Shown in pieces: positions 25,063 through 33,376 of a DNA stretch of 64,000 bases (its first letter is position 1; each line of letters begins with the position of its first letter). This DNA is from Dorea phocaeensis (GTDB lineage Bacteria; Bacillota; Clostridia; Lachnospirales; Lachnospiraceae), in assembly GCF_900240315.1 (NCBI RefSeq), contig NZ_OEPZ01000002.1, positions 124,001-188,000 of the forward strand, given 5' to 3'. The notes beneath the pieces were generated by a model. That model was not told the origin of the DNA and did not search any database. It worked only from the letters and a program-made list of their open reading frames with translations. The translations under genes and the position numbers were made by a program.

Positions 25063-25206
25063 TTAGTCTCTATCTCCCCTTAATCTGGAAACCATTCTTT
25101 TAATTTTTATAATAATTCCACCAATACCACCTAATCTTGATAATAAAATGCCAAGGCAAAAAAATATTACCAAGACAGCAACTATATCCAAATAATTCTC
25201 AACCAT
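25063..25206 (-). CDS. 47-residue small membrane protein
   Basis: A short gene with a strong ribosome site (AGGAGGGAAAT directly before ATG 25206). The product has one N-terminal hydrophobic helix (IVAVLVIFFCLGILL), a Gly/Ile stretch (GGIGGIIIKI) and a basic C-terminus (KRMVSRLRGDRD). It is not recognised. The single helix with basic tail is also seen in type I toxins and in small regulatory membrane peptides. It is followed 25 nt later by the two-helix membrane protein gene. Confidence 0.55.
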   Translation of the reverse strand: MVENYLDIVAVLVIFFCLGILLSRLGGIGGIIIKIKRMVSRLRGDRD

Positions 25207-25274
25207 ATTTCCCTCCTAAAATTCACGTTTTATATTTATTTTTTAGTCAAACAAAACTGGGATTTTTCTATAAT

Positions 25275-25886
25275 TTATTTCCCACTCATTTTCTTTTTAG
25301 AGAATAGATAAGAAACCACACCCGGAATACCAACCCATGCCGCCATTGCACAGATGGTAACAATTTCAAAATTGGAAATCGTCAAAGCGCAAGTGATATA
25401 GAGTAGAGCAATCGGAAGTGAGATATAGCCTAAAATGCTATGCGCAATATTCCATGTATCCTCGTCACATATTGTCCACGGCAAACGCAACCCAGTATGT
25501 CTGCTGTATGGCAGTTTCGGAGATATAATACCTGCGAAAATCATCACGCAGGACACCAACGCCATTGCAAACATCTTTTCTCCGTTTTCTGAAAATGTAA
25601 AGATATCAAACGCTACTAAAATCGCAAAGATTATTCCTATTGCTAAAACAAGAATATTGAAAATGGTCGTAGTGCGCAAAATGCCTATTTTCAAATCATC
25701 TGTCGTTATGCTGGTAAGTAAGGCTAAGTTACGATACAAGATGATGACTGCCGCAAGCATACATGCACCTACAAGCAGAATGGACACTATTTCATTTTTT
25801 ACAATCAAAGCAATCAGCATAGCGGCAATCGAAAGGAATAAGATCAATTCTCTTTTTTCCCCGCCTGCATAACTAGTTTTTCCCAT
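25275..25886 (-). CDS. SdpI-family membrane protein
   Basis: A 203-residue protein with about six membrane helices. The signature between helices (PKLPYSRHTGLRLPWTICDEDTWNIAHSILGYISLP) matches the SdpI/YhfL immunity family, where SdpI protects against the SdpC toxin and signals to a regulator. Here the gene directly follows, and overlaps by 43 nt, an XRE regulator gene, an arrangement common in Firmicutes. The start is uncertain: ATG 25886 has a weak ribosome site. No SdpC-like toxin is seen nearby. Confidence 0.78.
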   Translation of the reverse strand: MGKTSYAGGEKRELILFLSIAAMLIALIVKNEIVSILLVGACMLAAVIILYRNLALLTSITTDDLKIGILRTTTIFNILVLAIGIIFAILVAFDIFTFSENGEKMFAMALVSCVMIFAGIISPKLPYSRHTGLRLPWTICDEDTWNIAHSILGYISLPIALLYITCALTISNFEIVTICAMAAWVGIPGVVSYLFSKKKMSGK

Positions 25887-26152
25887 CTGTTTTTCTTTGC
25901 CAGCTGCTCATTCAACTGTTCCAATTCTTCAGACAAATTCAGATTGTCACTGCTGTCTGTTTCAATGTCCAAAAGACTGCCAACAGACACATCCAGTAAT
26001 TCCGCCATGTGAATGAGAACACCTGCATCAGGAACCGATAATCCTTTTTCCCACTTAGATATTGTTTGCCTTACTACATTAAGTTTTATAGCCAACTCTT
26101 CTTGCGAAAGCCCTTTTGCTTTTCGTAAATTTCTAATATTTTCGTTTAACAT
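25844..26152 (-). CDS. XRE-family transcriptional regulator
   Basis: A 102-residue DNA-binding protein. The N-terminal HTH_3 domain reads IRNLRKAKGLSQEELAIKLNVVRQTISKWEKGLSVPDAGVLIHMAELLDVSVGSLLD, followed by a coiled-coil-prone tail (NLSEELEQLNEQLAKKN). Start at ATG 26152 with AAAGGAGGCACAGGTT upstream; the frame opens 21 codons earlier in non-coding DNA. It likely controls the overlapping SdpI-family gene. Confidence 0.9.
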   Translation of the reverse strand: MLNENIRNLRKAKGLSQEELAIKLNVVRQTISKWEKGLSVPDAGVLIHMAELLDVSVGSLLDIETDSSDNLNLSEELEQLNEQLAKKNRWEKLVMQAGKKEN

Positions 26153-26258
26153 AACCTGTGCCTCCTTTGTTTTGATACAACTATTAAAAATCAAAACAAC
26201 CGTTACCACAAGCAACGCAAATTAACATCTGTCATTACTGTACTAAATTTCTATTTGT

Positions 26259-26579
26259 TTATTTCTTCTTTTTCGGCTTTGGACTTGGCAGATCCTCATA
26301 CATAGCATTAAACAATCCTGTCAAAAACTCTTTATTATCTATTTCATCTACCAACAACATTTCTTTTGCTCCCTCATAAGGTAATTCATACAAAGCTGTT
26401 GGCATATAACTAATTGCTGATTTTACCGGTTTAACAAGCAATCTATCATCATAGATACCACCTACAATCTTACCTCGATAATAGATAATAAATTCTCCCA
26501 TCATAGCTCGATATGTAATTTCATCTAATCCAGATAACTGCCCTAAAATAAATTCCAAATATTCCTTACTTGACGCCAT
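26259..26579 (-). CDS. TfoX/Sxy N-terminal domain protein
   Basis: A 106-residue protein of the TfoX N-terminal family (SSKEYLEFILGQLSGLDEITYRAMMGEFIIYYRGKIVGGIYDDRLLVKPVKSA). It lacks the C-terminal TfoX domain, as in most Firmicute members, where a role in competence is not shown. Ends in a PKPKKKK tail. ATG 26579 after GAGGTGAAGTC. Confidence 0.85.
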   Translation of the reverse strand: MASSKEYLEFILGQLSGLDEITYRAMMGEFIIYYRGKIVGGIYDDRLLVKPVKSAISYMPTALYELPYEGAKEMLLVDEIDNKEFLTGLFNAMYEDLPSPKPKKKK

Positions 26580-26607
26580 GACTTCACCTCAAAATTTGAA
26601 ATTGTAA

Positions 26608-26985
26608 TTACATTCCATACATATTGGCATTCTTTACAATTACTTTATCGCCTTTTTCTAATTGTTCCTTGGAAATTCCTCGTAACCCAAGTCCAACATG
26701 CTCTGTTTTATATCCACAACCATTTGCTTTTCGTTCTTTTGTATGTACATCGACAGTAGTAATTCTAGTTTCTAAGACATCTCCATTTGCTTTATAAATA
26801 CACGCATTTTCTCCTTCTCTGCACATCCCTATTAATATGTTTCCTACGGCAACTGTTCCAACCCCCATAATTGTAAATACATCATCAATAATCAATTCAA
26901 AATCTTCTTTTAAACACGATGGAACATCTAATCTGTTCATATATTCTTTTTCTCGTTCTTTTTTGCTTTTACCAAATAATCCCAT
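26608..26985 (-). CDS. Small protein with EF-Tu domain-2-like beta-barrel
   Basis: A 125-residue soluble protein. After a charged N-terminus (MGLFGKSKKEREKEYMNRL), the region DFELIIDDVFTIMGVGTVAVGNILIGMCREGENACIY and GLGLRGISKEQLEKGDKVI resembles the beta-barrel domain 2 of translation GTPases (the VGTV...G...GLRG...GD pattern), without any GTPase domain. The function is unknown. Good ribosome site (TAAAGGAGAAATATT) before ATG 26985. Confidence 0.65.
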   Translation of the reverse strand: MGLFGKSKKEREKEYMNRLDVPSCLKEDFELIIDDVFTIMGVGTVAVGNILIGMCREGENACIYKANGDVLETRITTVDVHTKERKANGCGYKTEHVGLGLRGISKEQLEKGDKVIVKNANMYGM

Positions 26986-27015
26986 AATATTTCTCCTTTA
27001 CAACTTCAAAGTTGA

Positions 27016-27324
27016 CTATTGCTTTTTTCTCTTTTTGCAATATGTGTTGGAAGTAACAAAAATAAAAATCACCAACATTATAATACACGGCAACCCCACA
27101 TGAACAGCAAATGCTTCCGTATCAATATATCCTGTTATTCCAATTACTAGTGCTATTCCAAAGCAAAAAATAGAAAAACATCTATTCAACTTTCTTTCAT
27201 CATACTTTGCTTTATCTTCATCATTGGCAGTGTTATATCCTGCAATAAGAAAACCGCCTTTCCCAAAAGCAAACATTATACCCATTATTGCGAATATAAC
27301 TGTAAGAATAATAATCCCAATCAT
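27016..27324 (-). CDS. DUF3784 family membrane protein
   Basis: A 102-residue protein with three hydrophobic helices. The conserved loop GKGGFLIAGYNTANDEDKAKYDERKLNR after the first helix identifies the DUF3784 family; function unknown. ATG 27324 after GTAAAGGAGGTTCCAC. Confidence 0.8.
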   Translation of the reverse strand: MIGIIILTVIFAIMGIMFAFGKGGFLIAGYNTANDEDKAKYDERKLNRCFSIFCFGIALVIGITGYIDTEAFAVHVGLPCIIMLVIFIFVTSNTYCKKRKKQ

Positions 27325-27385
27325 GTGGAACCTCCTTTACAACTTTCGATTTGTCTATTTCAAACCTCCCCACTACCGGAACTTG

Positions 27386-27730
27386 CTACTCATTATTCAT
27401 CTCAACTAAAACTGCATCGTCAACATCAAAATAATCCGCCATATGACTACTGAGCCCACTTGCCTTCCATGCCTGTTCAAATGAAATATTTTCTATGTTG
27501 CTAAGGTATACGAATACTGAATCGCAAACCGCATTCGGCATTCTTCCTTTTATCTCAAGGCGATATTTATAAGCAATATCATTGCAATTCCACGTTCCAT
27601 CTTCCATCTCGCAATATGTTTTCATATTGCCTTCTATTGTTTTCTTAACCTCATTATTTTTTGGCTCACCACACCCTACCAGTGAAAAAACATATAGTAT
27701 ACTAATTGCAAAGACAATTATCTTCTTCAT
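27386..27730 (-). CDS. Small hypothetical lipoprotein
   Basis: A 114-residue protein with a lipoprotein signal (MKKIIVFAISILYVFSLVGCGEPK; lipobox Cys about residue 20). The mature part holds four further Cys (YCEMEDGTWNC, NAVCDSV among them) and an acidic C-terminus (MADYFDVDDAVLVEMNNE). No family recognised. ATG 27730 is chosen for GGAGGTGTTGAGC upstream; the frame opens 27 codons earlier. Confidence 0.65.
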   Translation of the reverse strand: MKKIIVFAISILYVFSLVGCGEPKNNEVKKTIEGNMKTYCEMEDGTWNCNDIAYKYRLEIKGRMPNAVCDSVFVYLSNIENISFEQAWKASGLSSHMADYFDVDDAVLVEMNNE

Positions 27731-27782
27731 GCTCAACACCTCCGCAACTTCTTGTTTTCCAATTCTACAAGATGGATTTTTG

Positions 27783-27866
27783 TTATTTAGATTTATCCTT
27801 GAAAAAGCCAATTAAAATTAAAGCAATACCAAGAATTGCTACTGGAATATAAATAACATTTCTCGA
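27783..27866 (-). pseudogene. Remnant of a small membrane protein
   Basis: An open stretch encoding RNVIYIPVAILGIALILIG then FFKDKSK and a stop, clearly hydrophobic and protein-like, but with no usable start: an in-frame TAA precedes it. It looks like a short membrane protein that lost its start codon. Confidence 0.4.
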
Positions 27867-27886
27867 TTAACACCGTAAACTGGAAA

Positions 27887-28220
27887 TTATCTTTCTTTTA
27901 TCATCATATAGTTTGTAAGAAAAATTCCTTGTCGTTCTACCTGCTGTTCCTTAACAATCTTATAATCTCTTTTTTCAAAAAAAGGCTTCGCCGTAATAGA
28001 AGCGTCAGTAGTAATATTTCCTTGAACAGCTTGCTCCAGTTGATTGCAAATAGCAGTTGCAATACCTTTTCTTTGATAATCGGCATGAACAAATAGGCGG
28101 TCAAGGTAGCCTGTTTTATCGATGTCCCCAAAGCCTACAAGGCTCATTGCAATAAACAAACTAATTTTTTCATAAGTTCTCTTTTTTTCTAAGTTTGCTT
28201 TCATTTTTAGTCTCCAATCT
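27887..28220 (-). pseudogene. GNAT N-acetyltransferase fragment (N-terminus missing)
   Basis: The C-terminal two thirds of a GNAT acetyltransferase: VGFGDIDKTGYLDRLFVHADYQRKGIATAICNQLEQ includes the acetyl-CoA-binding Q/R-x-x-G-x-G/A pattern, and ITTDASITAKPFFEKRDYKIVKEQQV and FLTNYMMIKER complete the C-terminus. The first 50 or so residues of the fold are absent; the open frame runs upstream to 28345 through unrelated sequence. Residual homology (FEDWRLKMKANLEKKRTY) suggests an internal deletion. Probably inactive. Confidence 0.65.
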
Positions 28221-28368
28221 TCAAATTTTCCGTTGTCTATTATGTTTATTTTATCATTATGCTTGCCAGATATTAGAGCTAAGATGGCACTTGTATTTTT
28301 TCGTGTATTTTTTATAATTATATATAAGAACACAAAAGGTATCAATACAAACTGAAAAGTGAGGGATC

Positions 28369-28587
28369 TTGTATGAGAAAAATACCGAGTCTCACAAAAC
28401 CGTCAAAAACATTAAAGAACGAAAAGCTTTTACAGTCAGCATCGCAGATGAAAGCGTCATGAACGGTGATACGATTGATATGTCACTGGTAAATGCCATT
28501 GCCTTTGATCCTTATACGCATGGATATTACAAAGTAACCGAAAGAGTTGGCGAAGCTTTTAAAGATGGACTTCAATTAAAGCGATAA
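28369..28587 (+). pseudogene. Flavin reductase-like remnant with internal deletion
   Basis: A 72-codon frame joins two separated parts of a flavin reductase (FMN-binding split-barrel) protein: SHKTVKNIKERKAFTVSIADES from the middle and VNAIAFDPYTHGYYKVTERVGEAFKDGLQLKR from the C-terminus. The intervening 80 or so residues and the N-terminus are missing. The only start in frame is TTG. It faces the GNAT fragment and ends before the terminator at 28599-28632. Confidence 0.55.
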
Positions 28588-28598
28588 CCACCAAATAC

Positions 28599-28632
28599 AG
28601 AAAGCAGGTCTTGAACAAACGACCTGCTTTCT
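28599..28632. terminator. Terminator hairpin after the MFS gene / reductase remnant
   Basis: Perfect 12-bp stem AGAAAGCAGGTC / GACCTGCTTTCT with a 10-nt loop, between convergent frames; it closes the pst-pho-MFS operon on the minus strand. Confidence 0.75.
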
Positions 28633-28635
28633 GAC

Positions 28636-29850
28636 TTATTTATCTATTATCAATTCTCTATTCCACGCATTTCTAACCAATTTCCTTAGTATCAGTAATC
28701 CCACAACAAGAATAAGCGGAAACATTGTAGCCACAAATAGTCCCGTTTTAAGATTACCACCTGCCATTTCAGAAAGGCCGCCTACCATCGTAGGACTTAC
28801 CATCGCACCCAAATCACCGGCTAATGCTAAGAATGCAAACATTGCAGTTCCCCCTCTCGGACACCTCTGCGAAGATATACTGATAGATCCCGGCCACATA
28901 ACACCGACACCCAAACCGCAAAGAGCGCAGCCTACAAGTCCAAGGATTGGCAGCGTGGACAAGGAAGCTAACAAATAACACCCGACACACATCGTCCCGC
29001 AAGCAAGCATAACCTTGGTCAAATCAAGCTTCTGGCTGAACTTTCCATATAAAACACGCGATACCCCCATAAACATTGCGAACAAGCACGGCGCTGCCAA
29101 ATCTCCAACCGTCTTGGATACTCCGATCGCAGATTCGGTAAATGCCGATGCCCATTGAGCCATCGTCGCTTCTGATGCCCCCGAACATACCATAAGTAAT
29201 ATCATCAACCAAAATATCGGAGTTTTCAACAATTCTCTAATCCCCATACTCTTACCGTCTTCTACCAGGCGTTCTATAGGACAGTTCATAAAATTAAATG
29301 CGTTATATAATGGCACTAATGCCCAAATAAAAACGAGTACTTTCCATTTTTCTATTCCAAACAGAGCAAAAAAGAGTGTGGAGCCTAAAACAACCCCCAT
29401 TGCACCCCAGCAATAAAAAGAATGAAGCAAACTCATCACTCCATCCTTATTTTCAAAAGGACAAGCTTCAACAATCGGACTGACTAAAACTTCGATCAGT
29501 CCACTTCCAATGGCATAAAGCACTACCGAAATCAGAATCCCTATAAATGGTGCAGAAAGTAATTCCGGCAAAAGCGCCATTAGCAAAAGTCCTATAGCCG
29601 ATAACACTTGTGACGCAACGACACAAGTACGATATCCAATTTTATCAGCAAATTTAGTGGCTGCAAAATCGATAAGGAGCTGCGTCAAATAAAACACTAA
29701 TGGTATCATCGCAATCTTTTCAAACGTAACTCCGTAAGTATTTACAAATGTCAAAAATAAAAGTGGCGTAAAATTAGCAGTGATCGCTTGGGTAACAAAG
29801 CCAAGATAACAAGCTGCTAAAGTTTTTTTATAATTCTTTTGTTTTATCAT
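28636..29850 (-). CDS. Major facilitator superfamily transporter
   Basis: A 404-residue, 12-helix secondary transporter. The MFS loop 2-3 signature is present as DFAATKFADKIGYRTCVVASQVLSAIGLLLMA, and the second half has YGKFSQKLDLTKVMLACGTMCVGCYLL. Overall appearance is like the sugar-permease branch (FucP-like), but the substrate is unknown. ATG at 29850 lies 10 nt after the histidine kinase stop with AAAGGAACCACA between, so it is co-transcribed as the last gene of the phosphate operon. Confidence 0.85.
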   Translation of the reverse strand: MIKQKNYKKTLAACYLGFVTQAITANFTPLLFLTFVNTYGVTFEKIAMIPLVFYLTQLLIDFAATKFADKIGYRTCVVASQVLSAIGLLLMALLPELLSAPFIGILISVVLYAIGSGLIEVLVSPIVEACPFENKDGVMSLLHSFYCWGAMGVVLGSTLFFALFGIEKWKVLVFIWALVPLYNAFNFMNCPIERLVEDGKSMGIRELLKTPIFWLMILLMVCSGASEATMAQWASAFTESAIGVSKTVGDLAAPCLFAMFMGVSRVLYGKFSQKLDLTKVMLACGTMCVGCYLLASLSTLPILGLVGCALCGLGVGVMWPGSISISSQRCPRGGTAMFAFLALAGDLGAMVSPTMVGGLSEMAGGNLKTGLFVATMFPLILVVGLLILRKLVRNAWNRELIIDK

Positions 29851-29860
29851 TGTGGTTCCT

Positions 29861-31171
29861 TTAAAATGTCAGCTCCATCTTCGTTCCTTTTCCCACTTTA
29901 CTTTCCACCCTTATGGATGCGCCGTGAATCATGGCGCCGTGTTTCACAATGGACAAACCAAGTCCTGTGCCTCCGGTCGCCTTGGAATGACTTTTATCCA
30001 CCCGATAGAACCGCTCAAAGATTCGTTCCTGCTGATCCTCCGGGATTCCGATTCCTGTATCTGTTACGATCACTTTCTTACCTTTCAGGGTACTGCCAAC
30101 CCATATGCTGATACTTCCACCCCGGTTATTATACTTAATTCCGTTTTCACAAATGTTATAAATCATTTCATCCAATATCGGACGAACTCCATGATAAAGT
30201 ACAGATTCCCCCGTCACTTCGATGTGAACGTTCATCTCTTCCGCCTGAGGCGCCAAACGACTGGCAATCTCCCTGGTTAGGTCATAGAGATCTACATCTT
30301 CTTTTTCATTTTCCACCTTACCTTCGTCTAACTTTGACAGCTTGATGATATCTTCCACCAATGAAATCAAGCGTTTTGCCTCATTATAAATGCGCTCTGA
30401 AAACATCTTCATGTCTTCTGGCTTTACTAACCCATTTTTCATAATTTCTGCATAACCGGAAATAGACGTCAGTGGCGTCTTTAACTCATGGGATACATTT
30501 GCAGAGAATTCTTTCCGCATATTTGCGATTGCATCTTTCTCTCTATTCTGCTTATCAATACTCTCAAGCAATGGCGTCAACTCCTCATACACATCATTAT
30601 CCAATGGATGTTCCAACTGAAGCTCATTGATCGGACGAATCAGGCGCTCTACCTGCCATTTAGCCAAAAGCCACGCTACAACCAGCATAACTCCGGCAAT
30701 CAACCCCATCAGCGGAAGAATTGCCATCGCCGTGTGGTATGCCGTATTGACAGTCTTAGACACCCTTAAAATATCTCCATTCGGAAGCCGCTTTGCATAA
30801 TAGAACATTTCCTCATCCAGCGTATCTGATCTTCTGACATACTGACCACTCCCTGATTTGATTGCCTGTTTTACCTCCGGACGATCCTTGTGGTTTTCCA
30901 ACGTGACATCGTCTTCTTTAGAATCATATTTCACATCTCCATCACTCGCAATCAGTGTCACACGAGTATTCCGTCTTACAGCATCCAAATCTTCCAGATA
31001 TCGTTCTCCGGAAATTTTAACCGCCTCGATGATATAGTCCGCTTCCTGCCGGATCTCATCCTCCATAATTCCCATGGTCTGTCTATAGATCACAAATGTC
31101 GTAATTGCATAAGTGATCACCAGTGTCGTTGCAATCACCAGAATCATGCTGCGCTGTATCTTTTTTCTCAT
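29861..31171 (-). CDS. phoR: PhoR-type phosphate sensor histidine kinase
   Basis: A 436-residue membrane sensor kinase. One N-terminal helix, an extracytoplasmic loop (about residues 32-150), a second helix (MAILPLMGLIAGVMLVVAWLLA), then HisKA with EFSANVSHELKTPLTSISGYAEIM (phosphorylated His) and HATPase_c with N box ICENGIKYNN, G1 VTDTGIGIP and GGTGLGLSIVKH. It should autophosphorylate under phosphate limitation, with PhoU and Pst inhibiting it. Located downstream of phoP with a 61-nt gap. Confidence 0.93.
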   Translation of the reverse strand: MRKKIQRSMILVIATTLVITYAITTFVIYRQTMGIMEDEIRQEADYIIEAVKISGERYLEDLDAVRRNTRVTLIASDGDVKYDSKEDDVTLENHKDRPEVKQAIKSGSGQYVRRSDTLDEEMFYYAKRLPNGDILRVSKTVNTAYHTAMAILPLMGLIAGVMLVVAWLLAKWQVERLIRPINELQLEHPLDNDVYEELTPLLESIDKQNREKDAIANMRKEFSANVSHELKTPLTSISGYAEIMKNGLVKPEDMKMFSERIYNEAKRLISLVEDIIKLSKLDEGKVENEKEDVDLYDLTREIASRLAPQAEEMNVHIEVTGESVLYHGVRPILDEMIYNICENGIKYNNRGGSISIWVGSTLKGKKVIVTDTGIGIPEDQQERIFERFYRVDKSHSKATGGTGLGLSIVKHGAMIHGASIRVESKVGKGTKMELTF

Positions 31172-31232
31172 CTGCCGATCCTACTCCTTCTCGCTTCCTT
31201 CTCGCTTCTCTCTTGCTTCCTTATTATCTTCT

Positions 31233-31907
31233 CTACTGCCCCATTCTATAGCCCACACCCCGGACCGTCTCAATGTGTTCGCCGGCACTTCCCAGTTTCT
31301 GGCGCAGAGTCCGCACATGCACGTCTACTGTTCGGGTCTCTCCATCAAAGTCATATCCCCAGATATCCTCTAGAAGCTGATCCCTCGTCAGCACAATATT
31401 CGTATTCTTCATCAAACGCTTTAAAAGTTCGTACTCTTTCAAGGTCAGATTGATCACTTCTCCTGCAACTGTCACCTCATGCTTCTTCGTATCAATCTCA
31501 ATCTCACCAACCACAATGGTGTTGTCCTTGTGCGGATGTTCCCGATTGCTTCTGCGAAGCACAGCCTTCACTCTGGACACCAGTTCCATCATTCCAAATG
31601 GCTTTGTCACATAGTCGTCTGCTCCTGCGTCCAATCCCATGACTTTATCATATTCCGCGCCCTTAGCGGTCACCATAATCACGGGAATCTCTCTTGTCTT
31701 GGCTGATCCTTTTAACTTTCTAAGTAACTCCATTCCATCCATCCCCGGAAGCATAATATCAAGCAAAATAAGCTCTGGCGTCTCAAGAGCCAAAGCTTCT
31801 AGAAAAGATTTTCCTTCTTCAAAGCCACGGGCTTTAAAGCCCGTGCTTTCCAATGTATAAACTACCAGTTCCCGGATATTACTGTCATCTTCTACACAAA
31901 ATATCAT
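31233..31907 (-). CDS. phoP: PhoP/PhoB-type response regulator
   Basis: A 224-residue OmpR/PhoB-class regulator. The receiver domain shows the acidic pair (FCVEDDSNI), phospho-acceptor Asp (LILLDIMLPGMDG), Thr/Ala (VMVTAKG) and Lys (YVTKPFG); the C-terminal winged helix reads LTLKEYELLKRLMKNTNIVLTRDQLLEDIWGYDFDGETRTVDVHVRTLRQKLG. It likely activates the pst operon via the Pho boxes at 36096-36134. ATG 31907, 15 nt after phoU, with GGAGACGAAGAATTC upstream. Confidence 0.95.
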   Translation of the reverse strand: MIFCVEDDSNIRELVVYTLESTGFKARGFEEGKSFLEALALETPELILLDIMLPGMDGMELLRKLKGSAKTREIPVIMVTAKGAEYDKVMGLDAGADDYVTKPFGMMELVSRVKAVLRRSNREHPHKDNTIVVGEIEIDTKKHEVTVAGEVINLTLKEYELLKRLMKNTNIVLTRDQLLEDIWGYDFDGETRTVDVHVRTLRQKLGSAGEHIETVRGVGYRMGQ

Positions 31908-31922
31908 GAATTCTTCGTCTCC

Positions 31923-32576
31923 TTATACCTGACTTTCTTTGTGAATACCGGTAATTGAAAATTCTACCCACTCTGCAATGTTGGTCGCATGATCTCCGAT
32001 TCGCTCCAGATATTTGGCCACCATGATAAGGTCAATGATTTCGCGCCCTGCATCCCCTTTATTCTGTGCAATAAAAGCAATCAAATCCCGCTTATTCTCT
32101 TCAAAAAGCTGGTCTACCGCATCATCGGCCTCCATCACCTTCCTGGACAATTCCAAATCTCTCTTCACATAAGCAGTCACACTGTCTCTGACCATCTTTG
32201 CTACTGCCTCTGACATCTTCCCAATCTTCGGAATCTCAGCTCCTTCTGACTTCTTTTCAGAAATAATAATCTCGGCAATGTCAGATGCCTGATCTCCGAT
32301 TCTCTCCATGTCTGTAATCATCTTAAGAGCCGCAGAAATCTGTCTTAAATCTCTTGCCACAGGCTGTTGCTGAAGTAGAAGCTTCAGGCACAGACGCTCA
32401 ATGTCCTTCTCCATCTGGTCAATCTCTTCATCTGCCCGAATGACCTCCTTCGCCTCTTCCATACTTCCATGCTGAAGCGCTGTGGTTGCCCGGTTAATGG
32501 CAACTTCACACAATTCTCCCATATGAATCAGCTGTTCGCTGAGACACTCAAGCTGCATATCAAATTTATTACGCAT
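31923..32576 (-). CDS. phoU: Phosphate signalling protein PhoU
   Basis: A 217-residue, all-helical cytosolic protein made of two PhoU repeats. Metal-binding E/DxxxD motifs are present (VIRADEEIDQMEKDIERLCL; VMEADDAVDQLFEENKRDLI), with the paired MITDMERIGDQASDIAE and VAKYLERIGDHATNIAEW. It links the Pst transporter to the sensor kinase, inhibiting the response when phosphate is ample. ATG 32576 after GGGAGGTTTGGTTAAGAT. Confidence 0.96.
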   Translation of the reverse strand: MRNKFDMQLECLSEQLIHMGELCEVAINRATTALQHGSMEEAKEVIRADEEIDQMEKDIERLCLKLLLQQQPVARDLRQISAALKMITDMERIGDQASDIAEIIISEKKSEGAEIPKIGKMSEAVAKMVRDSVTAYVKRDLELSRKVMEADDAVDQLFEENKRDLIAFIAQNKGDAGREIIDLIMVAKYLERIGDHATNIAEWVEFSITGIHKESQV

Positions 32577-32579
32577 ATC

Positions 32580-33329
32580 TTAACCAAACCTCCCTGTAAT
32601 ATAATCTTCTGTCCGTTTGTCTGACGGTATGGAGAACAATTTCTCCGTATCGTTATACTCGATGACTTCACCAAGCAGGAAAAAGGCGGTGTTATCCGAT
32701 ACACGTACAGCCTGCTGCATGTTGTGGGTTACCATAACGATAGTATAATCTTTTTTCAGTTCCATCGCAAGATCTTCAATCTTCGACGTGGAAATAGGAT
32801 CCAACGCCGAAGTTGGTTCATCCATCAAAAGAACTTCCGGCTGAACCGCAAGTGCACGAGCAATGCATAGTCTCTGCTGCTGCCCGCCGGACATTCCAAG
32901 CGCACTCTTTTTCAAACGATCTTTACATTCTTCCCAAATTGCTGCGTCCCGCAAAGATTTCTCCACAATATCATCTAGCTTTGCCTTGGAATGAATTCCA
33001 TGGGTTCTCGGTCCGAATGCAATATTGTCATAGATGCTCATAGGAAATGGATTTGGCTTCTGGAATACCATTCCCACCCTTCTGCGAAGCAAGTTCACAT
33101 CAATATCCTTATAAATATCTTCCCCGTCAAGCTGAAGTTCTCCTTCAATCCGACACCCCTCTACCAGATCATTCATCCGATTGATGGATTTTAGAAGCGT
33201 GGACTTTCCACATCCTGACGGACCAATAAATGCCGTAATTTTGTTTTCCTCTATCTCAAGATTCACATTTTTCAGAGCATGAAAATCCCCGTAATGGAGA
33301 TTCATATCCTTGATACTAATCTTACTCAT
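32580..33329 (-). CDS. pstB: Phosphate ABC transporter ATP-binding protein PstB
   Basis: A 249-residue ABC ATPase. Walker [11 protein letters not shown]-loop [21 protein letters not shown] (a PstB hallmark), signature [18 protein letters not shown], Walker [13 protein letters not shown], and switch His MVTHNMQQ. It energises phosphate uptake by PstCA. 47 nt after pstA; ATG 33329 with GAGAGGATAGAAC. Confidence 0.97.
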   Translation of the reverse strand: MSKISIKDMNLHYGDFHALKNVNLEIEENKITAFIGPSGCGKSTLLKSINRMNDLVEGCRIEGELQLDGEDIYKDIDVNLLRRRVGMVFQKPNPFPMSIYDNIAFGPRTHGIHSKAKLDDIVEKSLRDAAIWEECKDRLKKSALGMSGGQQQRLCIARALAVQPEVLLMDEPTSALDPISTSKIEDLAMELKKDYTIVMVTHNMQQAVRVSDNTAFFLLGEVIEYNDTEKLFSIPSDKRTEDYITGRFG

Positions 33330-33376
33330 GTTCTATCCTCTCTTATATTCTTCTTATCCTCTTATACTCTTCTTTT

